A stretch of DNA of 6,108 bases from Flavobacteriaceae bacterium (GTDB lineage: Bacteria > Bacteroidota > Bacteroidia > Flavobacteriales > Flavobacteriaceae). Position 1 is the first letter of the stretch. Each line of letters starts with the position of its first letter. Shown here in pieces: positions 5,991 through 6,108 of this stretch. The stretch covers positions 1-6,108 of the forward strand of contig CANHNG010000121.1 of the NCBI GenBank assembly GCA_947461915.1. The letters are read 5' to 3'. The position numbers and the translations under genes were made by a program. The notes under the pieces are model-generated. The model worked only from the letters and a program-made list of their open reading frames with translations, did not search any database and was not told the DNA's origin.

Positions 5991-6108
5991 ATGAGATTAG
6001 AAATTGACCTTGTAAATCAATATAAAATGCTATATCAACCTTGTTTAAAACTGTCAGTTTTGAAATGGATAGTTTAGGTGACAAGAATATTTTATATTAT
6101 TTAGATGC
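5991..6108 (+). CDS. Possible gene start at the right edge, apparently frameshifted
   Basis: From ATG 5991 the frame reads MRLEIDLVNQYKM and closes at a TAG (6075-6077) after 28 codons. From 6026 another frame is open to the window end and reads NAISTLFKTVSFEMD then SLGDKNILYYLDA, with its own ATG at 6065. Joining the two with one extra A in the AAAA run at 6024-6027 gives a smooth protein-like sequence. It may be a gene broken by a one-base deletion, a sequencing error, or a true start at 6065. No family is recognised and no ribosome site is clear. Confidence 0.3.

Overview
The window looks like Bacteroidota (Bacteroidetes) chromosome. Both upstream regions with a recognisable promoter carry a TAnnTTTG-type -7 box, genes mostly lack Shine-Dalgarno sites, and the glycosidase, the AbiE proteins and one C-terminal tail resemble Bacteroidota families. 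Species cannot be named from the sequence.

Layout, left to right. (1) Positions 35-1339, minus strand: a complete exported (alpha/alpha)6-barrel glycoside-hydrolase-like protein of clearly higher GC than the rest, probably resident chromosome. A possible downstream gene start (1-31) is cut by the left edge. (2) 1340-1884: AT-rich DNA without a supported gene. (3) 1885-3771: a self-contained type IV toxin-antitoxin operon, abiEi-abiEii. It has a 41-nt hairpin upstream, a textbook promoter, and two palindromic operator-like sites placed exactly 63 bp apart that bracket the promoter. The two genes overlap by 10 bp. (4) 3772-4244: non-coding DNA with copy A of a ~91-bp repeat, a second copy of the hairpin arm, and a GC-rich patch made of degenerate repeats. 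(5) 4245-4463 and 4632-5441: two unrecognised genes. The second is extremely AT-rich and ends in a short tail like that of Bacteroidota rhomboid-type proteins (DUF6576-like). (6) 5442-5990: copy B of the repeat and more decayed-looking sequence, then AT-rich spacer. (7) 5991-6108: possible start of a gene, broken or frameshifted, cut by the right edge.

How it works together: the AbiE pair is the only system whose function can be assigned. AbiEi (winged-helix antitoxin) should bind the two palindromes and repress its own promoter; AbiEii (nucleotidyltransferase toxin) is translationally coupled to it. The sharp GC drop after about 1340 and the repeats around the AbiE operon and the next two genes suggest an acquired accessory block to the right of the glycosidase. 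The most interesting unexplained structure is the repeat family: two ~91-bp direct copies about 1.8 kb apart enclose the two unknown genes, and an 18-nt motif occurs on both sides of the AbiE operon. Whether these are cassette boundaries, remnants of a mobile element or ordinary dispersed repeats cannot be decided from this window.
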